64,000 bases of DNA from Candidatus Palauibacter soopunensis (GTDB lineage Bacteria > Gemmatimonadota > Gemmatimonadetes > Palauibacterales > Palauibacteraceae): the NCBI RefSeq assembly GCF_947581735.1, contig NZ_CANPVT010000001.1, forward strand, positions 19,703-83,702, written 5' to 3'. Positions 7,345 to 17,420 of this stretch are shown here, piece after piece. The notes under the pieces are model-generated. The model was not told the DNA's origin. It made no database searches and was given only the letters and a program-made list of their open reading frames with translations. The position numbers and the translations under genes are program-made. Positions within the stretch are counted from its first letter, which is position 1. The number at the start of each line of letters is the position of its first letter.

Positions 7345-9780
7345 ATGAAGAGACTCGCGATTGCGCTGTCCTGCATTGCGCTTTGGGGGTTGATTTCCAC
7401 GCTTCCTGGCGGCTCGTCTCTCTCCGCCCCTCTCCCCGCCCAGGCCCGTGAATTCATCCCGGACACGATCCCGCAGACGGTCGTGAACCAGGTCTGCACG
7501 AATTGTCACAACGACACCCGGGTGCTGGGGAACCTCTCGCTGGAGCGTTTCGAGGTGGAGATGGCCCACCTCGAGGCGGAGACGGCGGAGAAGATGATCC
7601 GCAAGCTCCGCGCCGGAATGATGCCGCCGCCGGGGATCCGGCGCCCGCCGCCCGAAGACCTGCTCGCGCTCGCCGAAACGCTCGAGGCGCGTGTCGACGC
7701 CGTGGCGGCCGACCGCCCCGACCCCGGCGTCCGCTCGTTCCAGCGGCTGAACCGGGCGGAGTACGAACGCTCGATCCGGGCGCTCCTCGGACTCGACATC
7801 GACGCCTCCGCCTACCTGCCGAACGAGACGATCAGCGCGGGCTTCGACAACATCGCGGACGTCCAGAACCTCTCCGCGACGCTGCTCGAGGGGTACCTGA
7901 CCGCGGCGAGCGAGATCAGCCGGCTCGCGCTCGGGGACCCGACCGTCACGCCGAGCGAGACGGAATACGAGGTGTCCCGATACGCCGAGCAGCGGCAGCA
8001 CGTGCCCGGCACTCCGATCGGCACGCGCGGCGGGATCTCCGTCGTGCACAACTTCACCGCGGACGGGGACTACGTCTTCCGGCTCGCCTTCCAGCACGAG
8101 TCGACCGGGAACTTCTTCGGGCAGACGACGCCGTTCGACGAGCAGGTCGAACTCTCGGTGGACGGGGAACGGCGGGCGCTCATCGACATCGACCGCTGGA
8201 TGCACCGGCAGGACCCCAACGGGGTTCAGGTCGAGACGCAGCCGATTCACGTGACGGCGGGGCCGCACCGCGTGTCCGCCGCCTTCATCAAGCGCTTCGA
8301 CGGACCGATCGAAGACCTGGTGTCGCCGCACGAATGGAGTCTCGCGGACAAGAAGATCGGCTATTCGCACGGGATCACGGTCGTCGCCCACCTCCGCGAC
8401 CTCACGATCCGGGGGCCGTTCGGCGTGTCGGGCGTGTCGGAGACGCCGACCCGGACGCGCGTGCTGACGTGCCGGCCCGAGACCGGGGATGAGGCGGCGG
8501 AGCGCCGCTGCGCGCGGGAGATCGTGGAGCGGCTGGCGGCGCAGGCCTACCGGCGGCCGGTGGACGGAGCGGATGTCGACGCACTCCTCGCCCTGTACGA
8601 CGCCGGGGCGGAGGAGGACGGCTTCGAGGTCGGCATCCGGACGGCGCTCCAGGGCATCCTCGCGAGCCCGGACTTCATCTTCCGCTTCGAGGAACCGCCG
8701 GCCGGGGCGGGGACCGAGGGTCCGTATCGCATCGCGCCCCTCGATCTCGCTTCCCGGCTCGCCTTCTTCCTGTGGGGGATGCCGCCGGACGAGGCGCTCA
8801 TCGAGGCGGCCCGGACGGGCGGGCTGGACGACGCGGCCGGCGTGGAAACCCAGGTCCGCCGCATGCTCGCGCACCCGAACGCCGAGGGGCTGGCGACGCG
8901 CTTCGCCGCGCAGTGGCTGCGGCTGCAGGACCTCGACAGCGTGCACCCGGACGCGCTCCGCTTCCCCGACTTCTACGAGCAGCTCGCCCGCGACATGCGC
9001 CGCGAGACGGAGCTTCTGTTCGAGCACCTGGTGCGGGAGGACCGCAGCTTCTTCGAGTTGCTGACGGCGGACTACACCTTCGTCAACGAGCGGCTCGCGC
9101 GGCACTACGGAATGGCCGGCGTGGCCGGAACCCACTTCCGGAAGGTCGACTATCCCGACGACGCCCGCCGCGGCGTGCTGGCGCACGGGAGCATCCTCAC
9201 CTCGACCTCGCATGCGAACCGGACATCGCCCGTGCTGCGGGGCAAGTGGATCATGGAGGTCCTGTTCGGGACGCCGCCGCCCCCGCCGCCCCCGGACGTG
9301 CCGGACCTCGAGGCGATCGACGAGGCCGAGGAGGGCCGCTTCCTGACGGTGCGCGAGCGGCTGGAGATGCACCGCGCGAGTCCCGCCTGCCGTTCGTGCC
9401 ACCGCGTCATCGACCCGCTGGGGCTCGCGCTCGAGAACTTCGACGTGACGGGCGCATACCGGATCAAGGACCAGGGGCGCACGGTCGATCCCAGCGGCGA
9501 CCTGTACGACGGAACACCGCTCTCGGGGCCGGCCGACCTGCTAACCGCCCTGCTATCGCGGCGCGAGTCGCTGGCGAGGGCGTTCACCGAGAGTCTCATG
9601 GCCTACGCTCTCGGACGCCGTGTCGAGTACTTCGACATGCCGACCGTGCGCCGCATCACGCGCCGCGCCGAGGCGGAGGACTACCGCATGTCCGCCTTCA
9701 TCCTCGGAGTGGCGGAGAGCCCGGCCTTCCTCATGAGCCGGGGCGGCGCCATCGTCGAACAAGACAACCAGGGGACGTGA
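7345..9780 (+). CDS. DUF1592/DUF1587/DUF1595/DUF1588/DUF1585 multidomain c-type heme protein
   Basis: The 811-residue exported protein has a signal peptide (residues 1-36) and a heme-c site C51-x-x-C54-H55. Next come a DUF1587-like segment (RLNRAEYERSIRALLGLD, about 132), a beta-rich carbohydrate-binding-like part, DUF1595 (LAAQAYRRPV), DUF1592 (LASRLAFFLWGMPPDEALI), DUF1588 (GILTSTSHANRTSPVLRGKWI type, about 613-632) and a DUF1585 C-terminus with a second CxxCH near 683. This architecture is common in Planctomycetota, Acidobacteriota and Gemmatimonadota, always beside a DUF1552 protein as here. Two CxxCH motifs point to an electron-transferring periplasmic or surface enzyme. The actual reaction is unknown. 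It heads a three-gene set with the DUF1552 and ankyrin genes. Confidence 0.92.
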   Translation: MKRLAIALSCIALWGLISTLPGGSSLSAPLPAQAREFIPDTIPQTVVNQVCTNCHNDTRVLGNLSLERFEVEMAHLEAETAEKMIRKLRAGMMPPPGIRRPPPEDLLALAETLEARVDAVAADRPDPGVRSFQRLNRAEYERSIRALLGLDIDASAYLPNETISAGFDNIADVQNLSATLLEGYLTAASEISRLALGDPTVTPSETEYEVSRYAEQRQHVPGTPIGTRGGISVVHNFTADGDYVFRLAFQHESTGNFFGQTTPFDEQVELSVDGERRALIDIDRWMHRQDPNGVQVETQPIHVTAGPHRVSAAFIKRFDGPIEDLVSPHEWSLADKKIGYSHGITVVAHLRDLTIRGPFGVSGVSETPTRTRVLTCRPETGDEAAERRCAREIVERLAAQAYRRPVDGADVDALLALYDAGAEEDGFEVGIRTALQGILASPDFIFRFEEPPAGAGTEGPYRIAPLDLASRLAFFLWGMPPDEALIEAARTGGLDDAAGVETQVRRMLAHPNAEGLATRFAAQWLRLQDLDSVHPDALRFPDFYEQLARDMRRETELLFEHLVREDRSFFELLTADYTFVNERLARHYGMAGVAGTHFRKVDYPDDARRGVLAHGSILTSTSHANRTSPVLRGKWIMEVLFGTPPPPPPPDVPDLEAIDEAEEGRFLTVRERLEMHRASPACRSCHRVIDPLGLALENFDVTGAYRIKDQGRTVDPSGDLYDGTPLSGPADLLTALLSRRESLARAFTESLMAYALGRRVEYFDMPTVRRITRRAEAEDYRMSAFILGVAESPAFLMSRGGAIVEQDNQGT

Positions 9781-9785
9781 TTCAG

Positions 9786-11195
9786 ATGGACATCATCACC
9801 GGAAAGCACATTCCGCGCCGCACCTTCCTCCGCGGAGTCGGAGCCACGGTGGCGCTTCCGATGCTGGACGCCATGGTTCCCGCGGGACGGCTGTGGGGAT
9901 CGATCCGTCCCGCCGATCCGACGCGGCTGATCGCGATCGAGATGGTGCACGGCGCGGCGGGCTCGACCGCATACGGAGCGTCGCGCGGCTACTGGTCGCC
10001 GCTGCAGACCGGTCGTGACTTCGACCTCAGCACCGGGGCGCTCGCCTCTCTCGAACCGTTCCGGGACCGGCTCACGATCATCAGCGACACCGACATCGAG
10101 GCGGCCGAGGCGCGGATCCCCAAGGAGATCGGCGGGGATCACTTCCGGTCCAGCGCGACCTTCCTGACCCAGTCCCACCCGCGACAGACCGAGGGCTCCG
10201 ACATCCGCGCCGGGACGTCGATGGACCAGATCTACGCCCAGCGCTTCGGGCAGGACACGCCGATCCCCTCCATGCAGCTCTGCATCGAGAACGTGGACCA
10301 GTCCGGCGGGTGCGCGTACGGCTACGCCTGCGTCTACACGGACACGATCAGTTGGCAGTCGCCCACGGAACCGCTCCCCATGATCCGCGATCCGAGGATC
10401 GCCTTCGACCAGTTGTTCGGCGCGGGGGGGAGCGCGGAGGAACGCGCCGCCCGCCGCCGGGCGAACCGGAGCGTCCTCGACTTCATCGCGGGCCGCATCG
10501 GCGAACTCCGCCGGGAACTGGGACCCGTCGATGTCCGCCGGCTCGACCGCTACCTCGACAACGTGCGCGAGATCGAACGACGCATCGAGCGGGTGGAAAC
10601 GCAGAACCGGAGCGGCGAGGAGCGGGCGCTGCCCGAGGCGCCGGCCGGAGTGCCAGACTCCTTCGTCGAGCACGTGCAGCTGATGTTCGACCTCCAGGCG
10701 CTCGCCTTCGAGTCCGACATGACGCGCGTGTTCTCGTTCAAGCTCGGGCGCGACTCGTCGGCCCGGGTCTTCCCGGAGAGCGGCGTCGACAAGCCGTTCC
10801 ACCCGGCCTCGCACCACGGCGCCGACGAAGGGAACATCGACGACTTCGCGCAGATCAACCGGTTCCACGTGTCGATGGTCCCGTACCTGCTCGAGCGGCT
10901 GCGGAACACGATGGACGGCGAGACGGACCTGCTCGAGAAGACGATGGTGATCTACGGCTCCCCCATGGGCGACCCCAACGTCCACAACCACAAGCGCTGC
11001 CCCCTGTTCGTGGCCGGCGGCGCGAACGGGAAGCTGGACGGCGGAGTTCACGTGCGGGCCGCGCCGAGCACGCCGATGGCCAACGCGATGCTCTCGCTCA
11101 TGCACGCGCTCGGGCTGGAGGACATCGAACAGTTCGGCGACAGCACCGGCGCCCTGTCGCTCGCCGCCCCCGACGCGAGCGCGGCCGGCTCGTGA
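9786..11195 (+). CDS. DUF1552 Tat-exported protein
   Basis: The 469-residue protein starts 5 bases after the DUF1592 gene. The N-terminus holds a twin-arginine signal, PRRTFLRGVG, followed by a short hydrophobic stretch. The remainder matches DUF1552: an IEMVHGAAGST segment, a large alpha/beta sulfatase-like core with STDIEAAE-type and HHGADEGNIDD segments, and a late SPMGDPNVHNHK stretch (about 395-406). DUF1552 proteins nearly always accompany DUF1592 proteins, so the two probably act together outside the cytoplasm. The function is not established. Its stop overlaps an in-frame GTG (GTGA at 11192-11195) that could start the ankyrin gene. Confidence 0.9.
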   Translation: MDIITGKHIPRRTFLRGVGATVALPMLDAMVPAGRLWGSIRPADPTRLIAIEMVHGAAGSTAYGASRGYWSPLQTGRDFDLSTGALASLEPFRDRLTIISDTDIEAAEARIPKEIGGDHFRSSATFLTQSHPRQTEGSDIRAGTSMDQIYAQRFGQDTPIPSMQLCIENVDQSGGCAYGYACVYTDTISWQSPTEPLPMIRDPRIAFDQLFGAGGSAEERAARRRANRSVLDFIAGRIGELRRELGPVDVRRLDRYLDNVREIERRIERVETQNRSGEERALPEAPAGVPDSFVEHVQLMFDLQALAFESDMTRVFSFKLGRDSSARVFPESGVDKPFHPASHHGADEGNIDDFAQINRFHVSMVPYLLERLRNTMDGETDLLEKTMVIYGSPMGDPNVHNHKRCPLFVAGGANGKLDGGVHVRAAPSTPMANAMLSLMHALGLEDIEQFGDSTGALSLAAPDASAAGS

Positions 11196-11215
11196 GGCGG
11201 GACGGGCGCCACCGG

Positions 11216-12982
11216 ATGGCCGCGGCGATGAAGCCGCCGGCGGTCGCGCTGCTGGCGGCACTTCTGAGCGGCGCGCTGGCCCCCGATTCGCCGGTCGCCG
11301 ACGCAGCGATGGCGGGCGACCTCGCCGCCGTGCGGGCGCTCCTGTCCGATGGCGCCGACGTGAACGCGCCGCAGGGCGACGGAATGACCGCGCTCCACTG
11401 GGCGGCGCGCTCCGCGAACGCCGACCTGACCCGCCTGCTCCTCGAGGCGGGCGCGGATGCCGGCCCCATCACCCGCATCGGCGCCTACACGCCGCTGCAC
11501 CTCGCGAGCGAAGTCCGTGGCTCGGAGGTCGTGGGCCTGCTCCTCGAAGCGGGCGCGGAACAGACCGCCACCACGGAAGACGTGGGCGGCGCGACGCCGC
11601 TGCACCTCGCCGCCGGCGCGGGCGGCGCGAAAGCCGTCCGCCTGCTCCTGGAGCACGGCGGCGACGCCGACGTCCGCGAAGCGCGCTGGGGCCAGACGCC
11701 GCTCATGTACGCGGCCGCCCGCGGACGGGAAGCCGCCGTGAGGGCGCTGCTCGATGGCGGCGCGGATCCCGCTCTCGCCACCTGGGTCACCGACATCACG
11801 GCGTTGGCGGAGTGGTCGCAGGCGGATCGCCGCGCCCGCGCGGCGCGGATGCGCGGCGAGCCCGAACCGCCGGTGCCGCCCCGCCCCGCTCCGTCCGATG
11901 CGCCGCTGGCGGCCGCCTCCGCCGCCCCCGCGGAACGTCTCGCGTCCGACGACGAGGAGGACTACGAGCGCCCGATCGAGGAGCCCGAGCCCCTCGGCTA
12001 CGGCGACCTCATCGGCGGCCATGGCGGTCTCACGGCACTGCTTCACGCCGCCCGTGAAGGGCACGCCGGCACCGTGCGCGCGCTCATCGAGGGCGGGGCG
12101 AACATCGACCAGGTGAGCGGGGGCGACCGCACGAGCCCCATGCTCATCGCGATGATCAACGGCCACTTCGACCTCGCCATGGAACTGCTCGAGGCCGGAG
12201 CCGACCCCAAACTCGCCTCCGCCGCCGGCGCGACGCCGCTCTTCGCCGCCCTCAACGCCCACTGGGCGCCGAAGTCGCGCTACCCGCAGCAGCACGCTTA
12301 CGGGCAGCAGCGGCACAGCTATCTCGACGTGATGCGCCGCCTGCTCGACGCGGGAGTGGATCCCAACGCTCGTCTGGAGAAGCACCTGTGGTGGGTGTCG
12401 TACAACTTCGACCTCCTGCAGATCGACCTGAAGGGCGCGACCCCCTTCTGGCGCGCCGCGTACTCCCTGGACGTGGAGGCGATGAAGCTCCTCGTCGAGT
12501 ACGGCGCCGATCCCCGCCTCGCCACGATCAAGGTGCCGCCGCGGCGACTCCCGGCGTGGGACCGCGAGAAGCGCGACCTGTCCGGCGTCCCCCCCGTGCC
12601 CGTGGGCGGCCCCGCCGACTACCCGATCCACGCCGCGACGGGCATCGGCTACGGCCAGGGCTTCCCCAGCAACGCCCATCGGTACGTCCCGGACGGCTGG
12701 CTGCCGGCCGTCCGCTATCTCGTCGAGGAACTCGGCGCCGACGTGAACCAGCGCGACGACGAGGGCTACACGCCCCTCCACAACGCGGCCTCGCGCGGCG
12801 ACCTCGAGGTCATCCGCTTCCTCGTCGAACACGGCGCGGACCCGACCGCCGTGAGCCGCGTCGGCCAGACCACCGCGGACATGGCGAACGGCCCCTACCA
12901 GCGCACGCAGCCCTTCCCGGAGGCCGTCGCCCTGCTCGAGAGCCTCGGCTCGAAGAACAACCACAACTGCGTGTCCTGCTGA
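11216..12982 (+). CDS. Exported ankyrin-repeat protein
   Basis: From ATG 11216 the protein is 588 residues. A hydrophobic signal (about residues 5-22) precedes some eight ankyrin repeats in two blocks, about residues 25-185 and 260-570. Repeats show the TALHWAA, TPLHLA and TPLHNAA helices and LLLEAGAD/LVEHGAD turns. An acidic Pro/Ala linker (about 200-255) separates the blocks. The C-terminus ends in NCVSC. GTG 11192, which overlaps the stop of the DUF1552 gene, and ATG 11228 are alternative starts; the GTG would give a longer basic n-region and translational coupling. Ankyrin proteins are recurrent partners of DUF1592/DUF1552 in these phyla. It is probably a periplasmic scaffold for that pair, by context only. 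Confidence 0.85.
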   Translation: MAAAMKPPAVALLAALLSGALAPDSPVADAAMAGDLAAVRALLSDGADVNAPQGDGMTALHWAARSANADLTRLLLEAGADAGPITRIGAYTPLHLASEVRGSEVVGLLLEAGAEQTATTEDVGGATPLHLAAGAGGAKAVRLLLEHGGDADVREARWGQTPLMYAAARGREAAVRALLDGGADPALATWVTDITALAEWSQADRRARAARMRGEPEPPVPPRPAPSDAPLAAASAAPAERLASDDEEDYERPIEEPEPLGYGDLIGGHGGLTALLHAAREGHAGTVRALIEGGANIDQVSGGDRTSPMLIAMINGHFDLAMELLEAGADPKLASAAGATPLFAALNAHWAPKSRYPQQHAYGQQRHSYLDVMRRLLDAGVDPNARLEKHLWWVSYNFDLLQIDLKGATPFWRAAYSLDVEAMKLLVEYGADPRLATIKVPPRRLPAWDREKRDLSGVPPVPVGGPADYPIHAATGIGYGQGFPSNAHRYVPDGWLPAVRYLVEELGADVNQRDDEGYTPLHNAASRGDLEVIRFLVEHGADPTAVSRVGQTTADMANGPYQRTQPFPEAVALLESLGSKNNHNCVSC

Positions 12983-13010
12983 CCCACAGCCCGCCCGCAC
13001 GACTCCAGCC

Positions 13011-15002
13011 GTGATCACCGTCTCCGGTCTCGGAAAGGCATTCGGCGGTCAGGTCCTCTTCCGGGAGGCCACCTTCCTCCTCAACCCCGGCGAGTGCTAC
13101 GGCCTCGTGGGCGCGAACGGATCCGGAAAGACCACGCTCCTCAACATCCTCGGCGGCTCCGAGGACGCGACGGAGGGATCCGTCACCATCCCGAAGCGCC
13201 TCCAGGTCGGCGTCCTGCGCCAGGACCATTTCCTCCACGACGAAGAGGAGATCCTCGGCGCCACCCTCATGGGAAACCGCGACCTGTGGCGCGCCATGGT
13301 CGAGCGGGAGGCGCTGGTCGAGGCGGAAGACGGAGACTTCGACGCCGACCGCTTCTCCGAACTCGAGGAGATCTTCCAGCGTCACGACGGCTACACGGCG
13401 GAGGCCCGCGCGGGCGAGATCCTCGAGGGCCTCGGCTTCCCGAGCGAGATTCACCGCCGCCCGCTCTCCACCCTCTCCGGCGGGTTCAAGCTCCGCGTGC
13501 TGCTCGCGCAGGCGCTCGCCGGCGCGCCCGATGTCCTCCTCCTCGACGAGCCGACAAACCACCTCGACATCCTCTCCATCCGCTGGCTCGAGAAGTTCCT
13601 GCGGGAGTTCAAGGGGGCGATCGTCGTCATCTCCCACGACCACCGCTTTCTCGACAACATCGCCACGCACATCCTCGACATCGACTATGAGACGGTCACC
13701 ACCTACAAGGGCAACTATGACGACTATCTGGTCCGAAAGAAGGAGGACCAGGAGAGACGGGAGAAGGAACTCGCGAACCGCGAGCGCGAGATCGCCCACC
13801 ACCGACAGTTCGTCGACCGCTTCCGGGCCAAGGCGAGCAAGGCGCGACAGGCCCAGAGCAAACTGCGCCTCATAGAGAAGCGGGCGGAGGCGCTGCAGCC
13901 GCTCCCGGTCTCCTCGCGCCGCTATCCGAACTTCCGCTTCAAGTCCCGCCGTCCGAGCGGGCGCACCGTCCTCGAAGTGGAGGGCGTGAAGAAGGCGTTC
14001 GGCGACGGCGAGGAGTTGAACGAAGTCCTCCACGGCGTCGACCTCTCCCTCGAGCGCGGGGACCGCATGGCGATCATGGGCCCCAACGGGATCGGGAAAT
14101 CGACCCTGCTCAAGATCGTCATGGGCGAACTCGAGTCCGACGCCGGCCGCGTCACGTGGGGCTACGAGACGCACCCGAGCTATTTCGCGCAGGACCAGGA
14201 GGCCCGCTTCGAGTCGCCGGGGCAAACGGCCGAGGACTGGATCGCGGGCTTCTGTCCCGGCCGAACCCTCGGATTCGTGCGCGGCGAGATGGGGCGGGTG
14301 CTCTTCTCCGGCGACGACGCGAAGAAGCGGGTCGGCAACCTTTCCGGCGGCGAGGCCGCCCGCCTCGTCTTCTGCCGGATGGCGATCGAGCGACCCAACG
14401 TCCTCGTTCTCGACGAACCCACGAACCACCTCGACCTCGAATCCATCGAGTCACTGGTCGACGCGCTCCGAGGCTACGACGGCACGCTCATCCTCGTCTC
14501 GCACGACCGGTGGTTCGTCTCGCAACTCGCGACCCGCATCGTCGAGATCTCCGAGGACGGGATCCGCGACTTCAGGGGAAGTTACGAGGCGTACGTCCAC
14601 TACTGCGGAGACGACCACCTCGATGTCGACACGGTCGTCCTCAAGGCCCGGAGAGAGAAACGCGCCGGCCGCGCCGCCGCAGCCGAAACTCGCGGCGCCG
14701 GCAACCTCGCTGCCCGGGGAAACGCACGCGGCGGCGACCCCGAAGTCGCGCGGGGCAACCGGAACCGCTACCGGGGCGGCTCGCTGCGGAAGAAGCTGAA
14801 CGACATCACCCGGCAAATCGAAGCGGCCGAGACCCGCCTCGCCGAAATCGACGAGATCTTCGCCGACCCCGCCTTCTACGCCGAGACCCCGATCGAGGAT
14901 GTCCGCGCGCTCGAGACGGAGCGCACGTCCCGGCAGGGGGAACTCGACGAACTGATCGGCGCCTGGGAACGCATCGAAACCGAACTCGCCCACCTCGACT
15001 GA
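13011..15002 (+). CDS. ABC-F family ATPase (Uup/EttA-like)
   Basis: The 663-residue protein starts at GTG 13011. It has two ATP-binding cassettes and no membrane domain. Walker A motifs are GANGSGKT (34-41) and GPNGIGKS (about 358). Signatures are LSGGFKLR and LSGGEAAR, and Walker B motifs are LLLDEPTNHLD and LVLDEPTNHLD, both with the catalytic Glu. A charged linker (KKEDQERREKELANREREI) separates them, and a basic coiled-coil C-terminal region (about 560-660) resembles the Uup tail. ABC-F proteins act on the ribosome or, for Uup, on branched DNA. Which applies here cannot be told. It follows the ankyrin gene by 28 bases. Confidence 0.92.
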   Translation: MITVSGLGKAFGGQVLFREATFLLNPGECYGLVGANGSGKTTLLNILGGSEDATEGSVTIPKRLQVGVLRQDHFLHDEEEILGATLMGNRDLWRAMVEREALVEAEDGDFDADRFSELEEIFQRHDGYTAEARAGEILEGLGFPSEIHRRPLSTLSGGFKLRVLLAQALAGAPDVLLLDEPTNHLDILSIRWLEKFLREFKGAIVVISHDHRFLDNIATHILDIDYETVTTYKGNYDDYLVRKKEDQERREKELANREREIAHHRQFVDRFRAKASKARQAQSKLRLIEKRAEALQPLPVSSRRYPNFRFKSRRPSGRTVLEVEGVKKAFGDGEELNEVLHGVDLSLERGDRMAIMGPNGIGKSTLLKIVMGELESDAGRVTWGYETHPSYFAQDQEARFESPGQTAEDWIAGFCPGRTLGFVRGEMGRVLFSGDDAKKRVGNLSGGEAARLVFCRMAIERPNVLVLDEPTNHLDLESIESLVDALRGYDGTLILVSHDRWFVSQLATRIVEISEDGIRDFRGSYEAYVHYCGDDHLDVDTVVLKARREKRAGRAAAAETRGAGNLAARGNARGGDPEVARGNRNRYRGGSLRKKLNDITRQIEAAETRLAEIDEIFADPAFYAETPIEDVRALETERTSRQGELDELIGAWERIETELAHLD

Positions 15003-15033
15003 CGACGCCCAATCGACCCCGGGCGGACCATCT

Positions 15034-15051
15034 CGCGCGGCCCCCCGCGCG
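15034..15051. terminator. GC hairpin between convergent genes
   Basis: CGCGCGG (15034-15040) and CCGCGCG (15045-15051) form a 7-base stem with a CCCC loop between the ABC-F and SLC13 genes, which converge. It could serve both strands. There is no T-run. Confidence 0.35.
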
Positions 15052-15062
15052 CCCGCAGCGGT

Positions 15063-17420
15063 CTACAGCGGCCAGACGAGGGGGAGGAAGAAGACGACCA
15101 TCAGGAGCAGGAGCAGGAAGAGCGGCGCGCCGACCTTCGTGTAGTCCACGACCTTGTAACCGCCCACACCCATCACGAGCAGGTTTACGGGGTGGCCGAA
15201 GGGGCTCAGGAAGGCGCAGGAGGAGCCGACGGCCACGACCATGAGCAGGGCCCGCGCCGAGAGATCCAGTTCCGACGCGGCGCTGAGCGCGATCGGCGCG
15301 ACGAGCACGGCGACCGCCGAGGTGGGGACGAACTGCGCCGCGAGCGCGCAGATGAGAAAGATGCTCGCGATGAGGATCCGCGGTCCCATCTCCGCCGCCC
15401 GCCCCACGACTTCGCGCGCGATGAGTTCCGCCGTACCGGAGTCCTCCATCGCGAGACCGAGCGCCAGCATCCCGCCAAGGAGCATGACGACCCGCCATTC
15501 GACGAAGGTGTAGACCTCGTTCCCCTTCACGCACCCCGTGAACACCATGAGGAGCGCACCGAGAAGCGCGGCGATGTACACGGGGAGCAGGTTCAGGGAG
15601 GCCGCGAGGATGAACCCCACCATGACCGCGCTCGCGATCCACGCCTTGTGGACACGGAACACCTCGTGCAGTTGCCCGTGGAGGACGAGGAACCGCGGGT
15701 CGCGGGCGAGGAGCGCGATCTTCTTCCGGTTGCCGTAGACGAGGAGGGCGTCCCCGAAGGCGAGCGCCGTGCGCGAGATGCGGATGTTCGAGTGAAAGGC
15801 CCGCCCCCCGCGGAAGATCGAGATCAGGTTCAGTCCGTAGGATTCCCGGAAGAGGACTTCGCGCAGCGTCTTCCCGACCAGGTCGGAACTCGGAGCCAGC
15901 GTGACCTCCGCGAATCCGACGTCCTCCGACTCCAGTTCGTCCACCGAAGGTCGTTCGTCCACCTGGACCAGCTCCTGCAGCGCCTCCAGCACGGCGAAGC
16001 AGGCCGGGGGCCCCTCGACGATGAGGCGGTCGCCGGCCCGCATCCTCTCCGACGCATCGGGCAGCGCGATATCGCCGTCCTCGCGCTCGATTTCCAGCAC
16101 GGTGAGATCGAAGGCGCGCCGCAGACGCGACGCCTCCAGCGTCTGTCCGTCCAGCCAGGAACCATCCGGGATGTGGAGCCGCATCAGCCATCGGTACAGC
16201 TCGTACTCCTCGGTGGCGGAGCCGATGTCCGTCCATCCGATCGATGAGAACTCCGTCGCGTAGCGGAGTTGCTGGAGCTGGTCTTCGCGGCCCAGCAGGA
16301 GGAGCGCGTCCCCCGCCTCGAGCTTCACCGTCTGGAAGGAGCCGCTCAGGACCTGGTTGTCGCGCCGGACGGCGACGACGTGCGCCTGGAACCGGTTGCG
16401 GAAATCGATGCTCCGAACCGTGCCGTCGACGAGGTCGGATTTCTCGGCGACCGCGACTTCGGCCAGCACCGTCGAATCCTTCACGAGACGTCCCAGGGCA
16501 TCGTTCGATTCCCTGTGCCGGACGAGGCGACCCCAGGCGCGCAGGCGCTCGAGCGCTTCGATCCGCCCCTCGACGATGAGCACGTCGTCGCTCCGCAGCC
16601 GGAAATCCCGCTCCGGCGCCCGCACGAGATGCCCCTTGCGGCGCACGGCCAGGAGGTCGTACCCCAGGGCCTGTCCGAGCCGCCCCTCGACCAGCGAACA
16701 CCCGTCGAGCGCCGAACCCGACGGAATCCGGAGCGCGAGCAGCGACTGCGCGAGCCGGTAGCGGCCGGTCAGGTCGATCTCGTCGCCCCCCTCCTCGTCC
16801 CCGGTGGAACGGTCCGGAAGGAAGTGCCTCCCCGCGAGGACCACATACAGAACCCCGAGGGTGAGCGCGGTCGCCCCGACGGGCGTGAAGGCGAAGAAAC
16901 CAAATCCCCCCTGCCCCATGCGCTCGAGTATGCTCGAGAGGAGGATGTTGGGCCCCGTCCCGATGAGCGTCGTCATGCCGCCGAGGAGGGCGGCGAAGGA
17001 AAGCGGGATCAGAAGACGGGAAGGACGCATCCCGAGACGGCGGGAGATATCGATCACGACGGGGATGAGGAGGGCGACGGCCGCCGTGTTGTTCATCACC
17101 CCCGACATCAGCCCGGACGTGAGCATCAGCAGCGCCGTGACCCGCACGGGAGAATCCCCCGCGAGCCGCAGCACCTGCGCGCCGACGACGTTCGCGACGC
17201 CGGTCTTGTAGAGGCCGCCGCTGAGCACGAGCACGGCCGCGATCGTGACCACGGCGGGGTTGGCGAATCCTTCGATGGCGCGCGCCATCGGGATGACGCC
17301 GGAGATGGCCAGGGAGAGGAGCACCATGAGCGCCACGCCGTCGTAGCGGACCCATTCCGTGACGAAGAGGACGACCGCCACGGCGACGATCGCGAGGACG
17401 ATGACGACGTCGACCGTCAC
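15063..17420 (-). CDS. SLC13-type permease with four RCK_C (TrkA-C) domains
   Basis: The 785-residue membrane protein starts at GTG 17420. Membrane helices fill residues 1-200 and about 590-785. They match the divalent anion:Na+ symporter (CitT/SLC13) fold, with SGVMNNTAAVALLIPV and PTSAVAVLVAPIAL hairpins. Four successive RCK_C-type modules lie between, at roughly 215-295, 300-385, 405-490 and 505-590, with recurring D-G-x-x-L and GD-x-L-L-V-x-G patterns. Relatives usually have two such modules, so four is a large regulatory insert. RCK_C domains bind small ligands and gate the transporter. The start overlaps the stop of the upstream permease-Usp gene (GTGA). Substrates of the family include sulfate, dicarboxylates and citrate. 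Confidence 0.88.
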   Translation of the reverse strand: MTVDVVIVLAIVAVAVVLFVTEWVRYDGVALMVLLSLAISGVIPMARAIEGFANPAVVTIAAVLVLSGGLYKTGVANVVGAQVLRLAGDSPVRVTALLMLTSGLMSGVMNNTAAVALLIPVVIDISRRLGMRPSRLLIPLSFAALLGGMTTLIGTGPNILLSSILERMGQGGFGFFAFTPVGATALTLGVLYVVLAGRHFLPDRSTGDEEGGDEIDLTGRYRLAQSLLALRIPSGSALDGCSLVEGRLGQALGYDLLAVRRKGHLVRAPERDFRLRSDDVLIVEGRIEALERLRAWGRLVRHRESNDALGRLVKDSTVLAEVAVAEKSDLVDGTVRSIDFRNRFQAHVVAVRRDNQVLSGSFQTVKLEAGDALLLLGREDQLQQLRYATEFSSIGWTDIGSATEEYELYRWLMRLHIPDGSWLDGQTLEASRLRRAFDLTVLEIEREDGDIALPDASERMRAGDRLIVEGPPACFAVLEALQELVQVDERPSVDELESEDVGFAEVTLAPSSDLVGKTLREVLFRESYGLNLISIFRGGRAFHSNIRISRTALAFGDALLVYGNRKKIALLARDPRFLVLHGQLHEVFRVHKAWIASAVMVGFILAASLNLLPVYIAALLGALLMVFTGCVKGNEVYTFVEWRVVMLLGGMLALGLAMEDSGTAELIAREVVGRAAEMGPRILIASIFLICALAAQFVPTSAVAVLVAPIALSAASELDLSARALLMVVAVGSSCAFLSPFGHPVNLLVMGVGGYKVVDYTKVGAPLFLLLLLMVVFFLPLVWPL

